This document shows positions 61,993 through 64,000 of a DNA stretch of 64,000 nucleotides, piece by piece (position 1 is the stretch's first letter; each line of letters starts with the position of its first letter). Source of the DNA: Dermabacter indicis (GTDB lineage: Bacteria > Actinomycetota > Actinomycetes > Actinomycetales > Dermabacteraceae); contig CYUG01000011.1 in assembly GCA_001403775.1 (NCBI GenBank), positions 556,900 to 620,899 on the forward strand, written 5' to 3'. A program made the position numbers and the translations under genes. The notes under the pieces were generated by a model, which saw only the letters and a program-made list of their open reading frames with translations, was not told the origin of the DNA and did not search any database.

Positions 61993-63498
61993 CTAGCGCG
62001 AAATCGGGTCGAGATACACGTCAATCGTGGCGCGCGTGCCACCGTCGGACCTGTTCTCCCACGTGAGCACCCCTCCAAGCTCGCCCTGCACGAGGGTTTG
62101 GGCGATGTTCGTGCCAAGCCCTTCGGGTTTCCGAGGCATGCCGCTGCCATCGTCATCAACATAGATGACGAGGTGCGTGCCGCTGCGCTCGCTTGTGATC
62201 GTGAGGTTGCCTCCCGTTTCCGCAAGACCGTGCTCGACAGCGTTCGTCGCAAGCTCGGTGAGCACAAGCGCAAGCGGCGTGGCTTCCTCGGCCCGAACCA
62301 GGCCCGCCTTACCAACTTTGTGCGTCGCGACCGTGACCTGCCCGAATCCACTCGCGTGATCGGCGGCGCGTACCGTCGCCGCGGCAGCATCAACCGCGAG
62401 GCGGAGGCACCGATCGATCACGTCGTCAAGTAAAACAGTCTCTTCGCTGCCCTGCAGGAGAGACTCGTGCACGAGCGCAATCGTCGAGACGCGACGCATC
62501 GCTTCAAGCAACGCCTCCTTCGCCTCGTCGGTTTTCATGCGCCGCGATTGGAGCCGAAGAAGCGCCGCGACGGTTTGAAGATTGTTCTTGACGCGGTGGT
62601 GCACCTCGCGGATCGTTGCGTCCTTGGTCATGAGTTCTTTCTCGCGGCGCCGCACCTCGGTGACGTCGCGCACGAGGATGATCGCTTCCGTGCGCCGCCC
62701 CTTACGGGTGATCGGAATGGCGCGGAGTGAGAGGATCCCTCCCCTGGCCTGCATGTCCACGCGCCACGCCGCACGCCCCGTGAGCACGAGGGGAAGCGAC
62801 TCGTCGACGGGAATTCGCGACTGCAGGTCGGCGGTCGCAAGCTCCGCGAGAAGAGAGCCCACCATGTCGCCCTGCATGCCGCAGCGGTGGAAGGCCGAAA
62901 GCGCATTCGGCGACGCCGCCTTGACGACGCCTTCGCTATCGACCGATACCCACCCATCGCCCACGCGCGGCGCGCCGCGTCGGGGTGGAACCGGCGCTCC
63001 CTTAATGGGGAATGCGCCTTCCCCCATCATGAGAAGCAGCTCGCGACCGAGCCGATACTGCTCCATGTCCGTAGCCGTGAGGCGCGCATCTGCCGGCGAG
63101 GTAAACGATTCGATCGAAAGGACGGCGAGCACCGCACCCTTGCGACGTACGGGAGCAAAACGCACGAACGCGGGGCGTGATTCGCGCTCGACCGTCACAA
63201 ACGTGTCGATGTCATCAGATCCCGCTACGGCGTTGTCGAACGCGTCGATGAGCTCGGGCCAGTCCTCCCGCGTGTACACACTCGAGATTGGATCCTCGAA
63301 ATACACGGTGCTGCCATTCGCCGGGCGCGAATGCGCGGTCGCGCACATGCCCTCGTCGCGTGGCACCCACAGCACGAGATCCGAGCCGAGCAGATCCGAA
63401 ATCACCTGCCAATCCCCAAGGAGAAGCTGGAGCCACTCCACTTCGGGCTTCGGCGTTTCATCGTCGTAGGTGAGAACGTTGTTCACAGTGGGAGCCAT
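61993..63498 (-). CDS. pdtaS: PdtaS-type sensor histidine kinase
   Basis: A 501-residue cytosolic kinase with GAF-like (residues ~25-160) and PAS-like (~180-285) domains, then HisKA_2 and HATPase. The phospho-His is H300 in IREVHHRVKNNLQTV; TELATNAVEHGLAE and DDDGSGM are ATP-site motifs. In Mycobacterium PdtaS signals to the RNA-binding antiterminator PdtaR; no such partner is in the window. Long 5' sequence shared with a divergent DUF2505 gene. Confidence 0.92.
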   Translation of the reverse strand: MAPTVNNVLTYDDETPKPEVEWLQLLLGDWQVISDLLGSDLVLWVPRDEGMCATAHSRPANGSTVYFEDPISSVYTREDWPELIDAFDNAVAGSDDIDTFVTVERESRPAFVRFAPVRRKGAVLAVLSIESFTSPADARLTATDMEQYRLGRELLLMMGEGAFPIKGAPVPPRRGAPRVGDGWVSVDSEGVVKAASPNALSAFHRCGMQGDMVGSLLAELATADLQSRIPVDESLPLVLTGRAAWRVDMQARGGILSLRAIPITRKGRRTEAIILVRDVTEVRRREKELMTKDATIREVHHRVKNNLQTVAALLRLQSRRMKTDEAKEALLEAMRRVSTIALVHESLLQGSEETVLLDDVIDRCLRLAVDAAAATVRAADHASGFGQVTVATHKVGKAGLVRAEEATPLALVLTELATNAVEHGLAETGGNLTITSERSGTHLVIYVDDDGSGMPRKPEGLGTNIAQTLVQGELGGVLTWENRSDGGTRATIDVYLDPISR

Positions 63499-63601
63499 GC
63501 CTCAAGCGTACTGCCTCACGGCGCTCACGGTTCTCCTCGCGCAGGGTCGGGTCACCCATCCTCGATAGTCTTGAGCTCACACAACAGTTGAGGAGACGGC
63601 A

Positions 63602-64000
63602 GTGAAAACGCTTCATGAAACCATCGACTACCGCGCGAGTGTCGAGGATGTCGCGCGCATGTATGCAAATCGCGAGTACGCCCTCGAACGTGCATCAAAA
63701 CTCGGTGTACGCGACACGAGCGTGGAGGTCGAGGGGGATTCCGACGGCGCCTTCACGACAACGATCCAAGCGAACGTTCCTCGTGAGCAGGTGAACCACG
63801 AGAAGTTCCGCCGTTTTCTCCCGGAGCGCCTTCAGGCCACGATCGTGCACGAATGGAATGCGCCCTCGGGTGGTGCGCGCACCGGTCATCTGCGTGCAAC
63901 TGTCGCCTCGCTTCCGGTCGATCTTTCCGCGGATTTTTCGCTTGAAGGCAGCGGCGAGATCTCGCGCATGAGGGTTGATGCCCAGCTCAGCGTGAAAATC
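63602..64000 (+). CDS. DUF2505 family protein, 5' part only
   Basis: From GTG at 63602 (ribosome site GAGGAG, 63590-63595) 133 codons run off the right edge. KTLHETIDYRASVEDVARMY and NVPREQVNHEKFRRFLPERL resemble actinobacterial DUF2505 proteins, which have a START/SRPBCC-like lipid-binding fold. Function unknown. Confidence 0.8.
   Translation, partial: MKTLHETIDYRASVEDVARMYANREYALERASKLGVRDTSVEVEGDSDGAFTTTIQANVPREQVNHEKFRRFLPERLQATIVHEWNAPSGGARTGHLRATVASLPVDLSADFSLEGSGEISRMRVDAQLSVKI

Overview
The window is a stretch of high-GC actinobacterial chromosome. Markers are a WhiB1-type regulator, a PdtaS-type sensor kinase, UPF0182, PPA1309, DUF2017 next to clpS, DUF3039, DUF3618, DUF4916 and DUF2505 proteins, oligoribonuclease, and a prfB gene with no visible in-frame stop or programmed frameshift. 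The gene set suits the order Micrococcales, possibly near Dermabacteraceae; that placement is inference, as no rRNA gene is present. Both ends cut a gene: a lipoprotein on the left and a DUF2505 protein on the right.

Layout. 1-2.2 kb: a lipoprotein gene, then an Abi/HEPN-type phage-defence candidate between two copies of a short repeat. 2.2-12.3 kb: tRNA-fMet, UPF0182, PPA1309, a second ssb, tRNA-Arg, an M48 protease, superoxide dismutase, orn, an AGE-family epimerase, an orphan DNA methyltransferase and tRNA-His. 12.3-16.1 kb: the riboflavin operon ribD-ribE-ribB-ribA-ribH behind an FMN riboswitch. 16.15-20.94 kb: a degenerate island in the 3' half of tRNA-Lys, bounded by a 54-bp duplication. 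It holds a broken IS3-family element, a toxin-like fragment, an unusual cysteine-rich exported protein with a small membrane-protein partner, a transposase scrap and two small regulators, but no integrase. 21-25.4 kb: an NAD(P)-binding protein and an ABC exporter/two-component operon in which the permease and the response regulator are each frameshifted. 25.4-28.6 kb: a Na+/H+ antiporter and the DUF3618-GroES-SDR cluster. 28.7-45.6 kb: tRNA-Leu, a phosphatase/DUF4916 pair, the clpS-DUF2017-murI-MBL-rph-rdgB cluster, pncB, a DEAD-box helicase, DUF3039, malic enzyme, hrpA and the threonine-to-glycine pair tdh-kbl. 45.7-48 kb: a histidine-rich metal-binding candidate with its ArsR regulator, a membrane protein, satD and a frameshifted acetyltransferase. 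48.2-54 kb: ssrA (tmRNA), smpB, an EnvC-like M23 protein, ftsX, ftsE and prfB. 54-58.7 kb: a minimal Tad (Flp) pilus locus. 58.9-64 kb: a YihY-family membrane protein, a SRAP protease, whiB1, pdtaS and DUF2505.

Most of the window is housekeeping. The accessory features are the Abi module, the tRNA-Lys island with its cysteine-rich protein (the best candidate for something undescribed), the orphan methyltransferase and the histidine-rich protein/ArsR pair. Three host genes carry what look like single-base length changes in homopolymer runs and the transposase carries a 5-bp tandem duplication. These could be true decay, reversible switching or sequencing error, and the sequence alone cannot decide.
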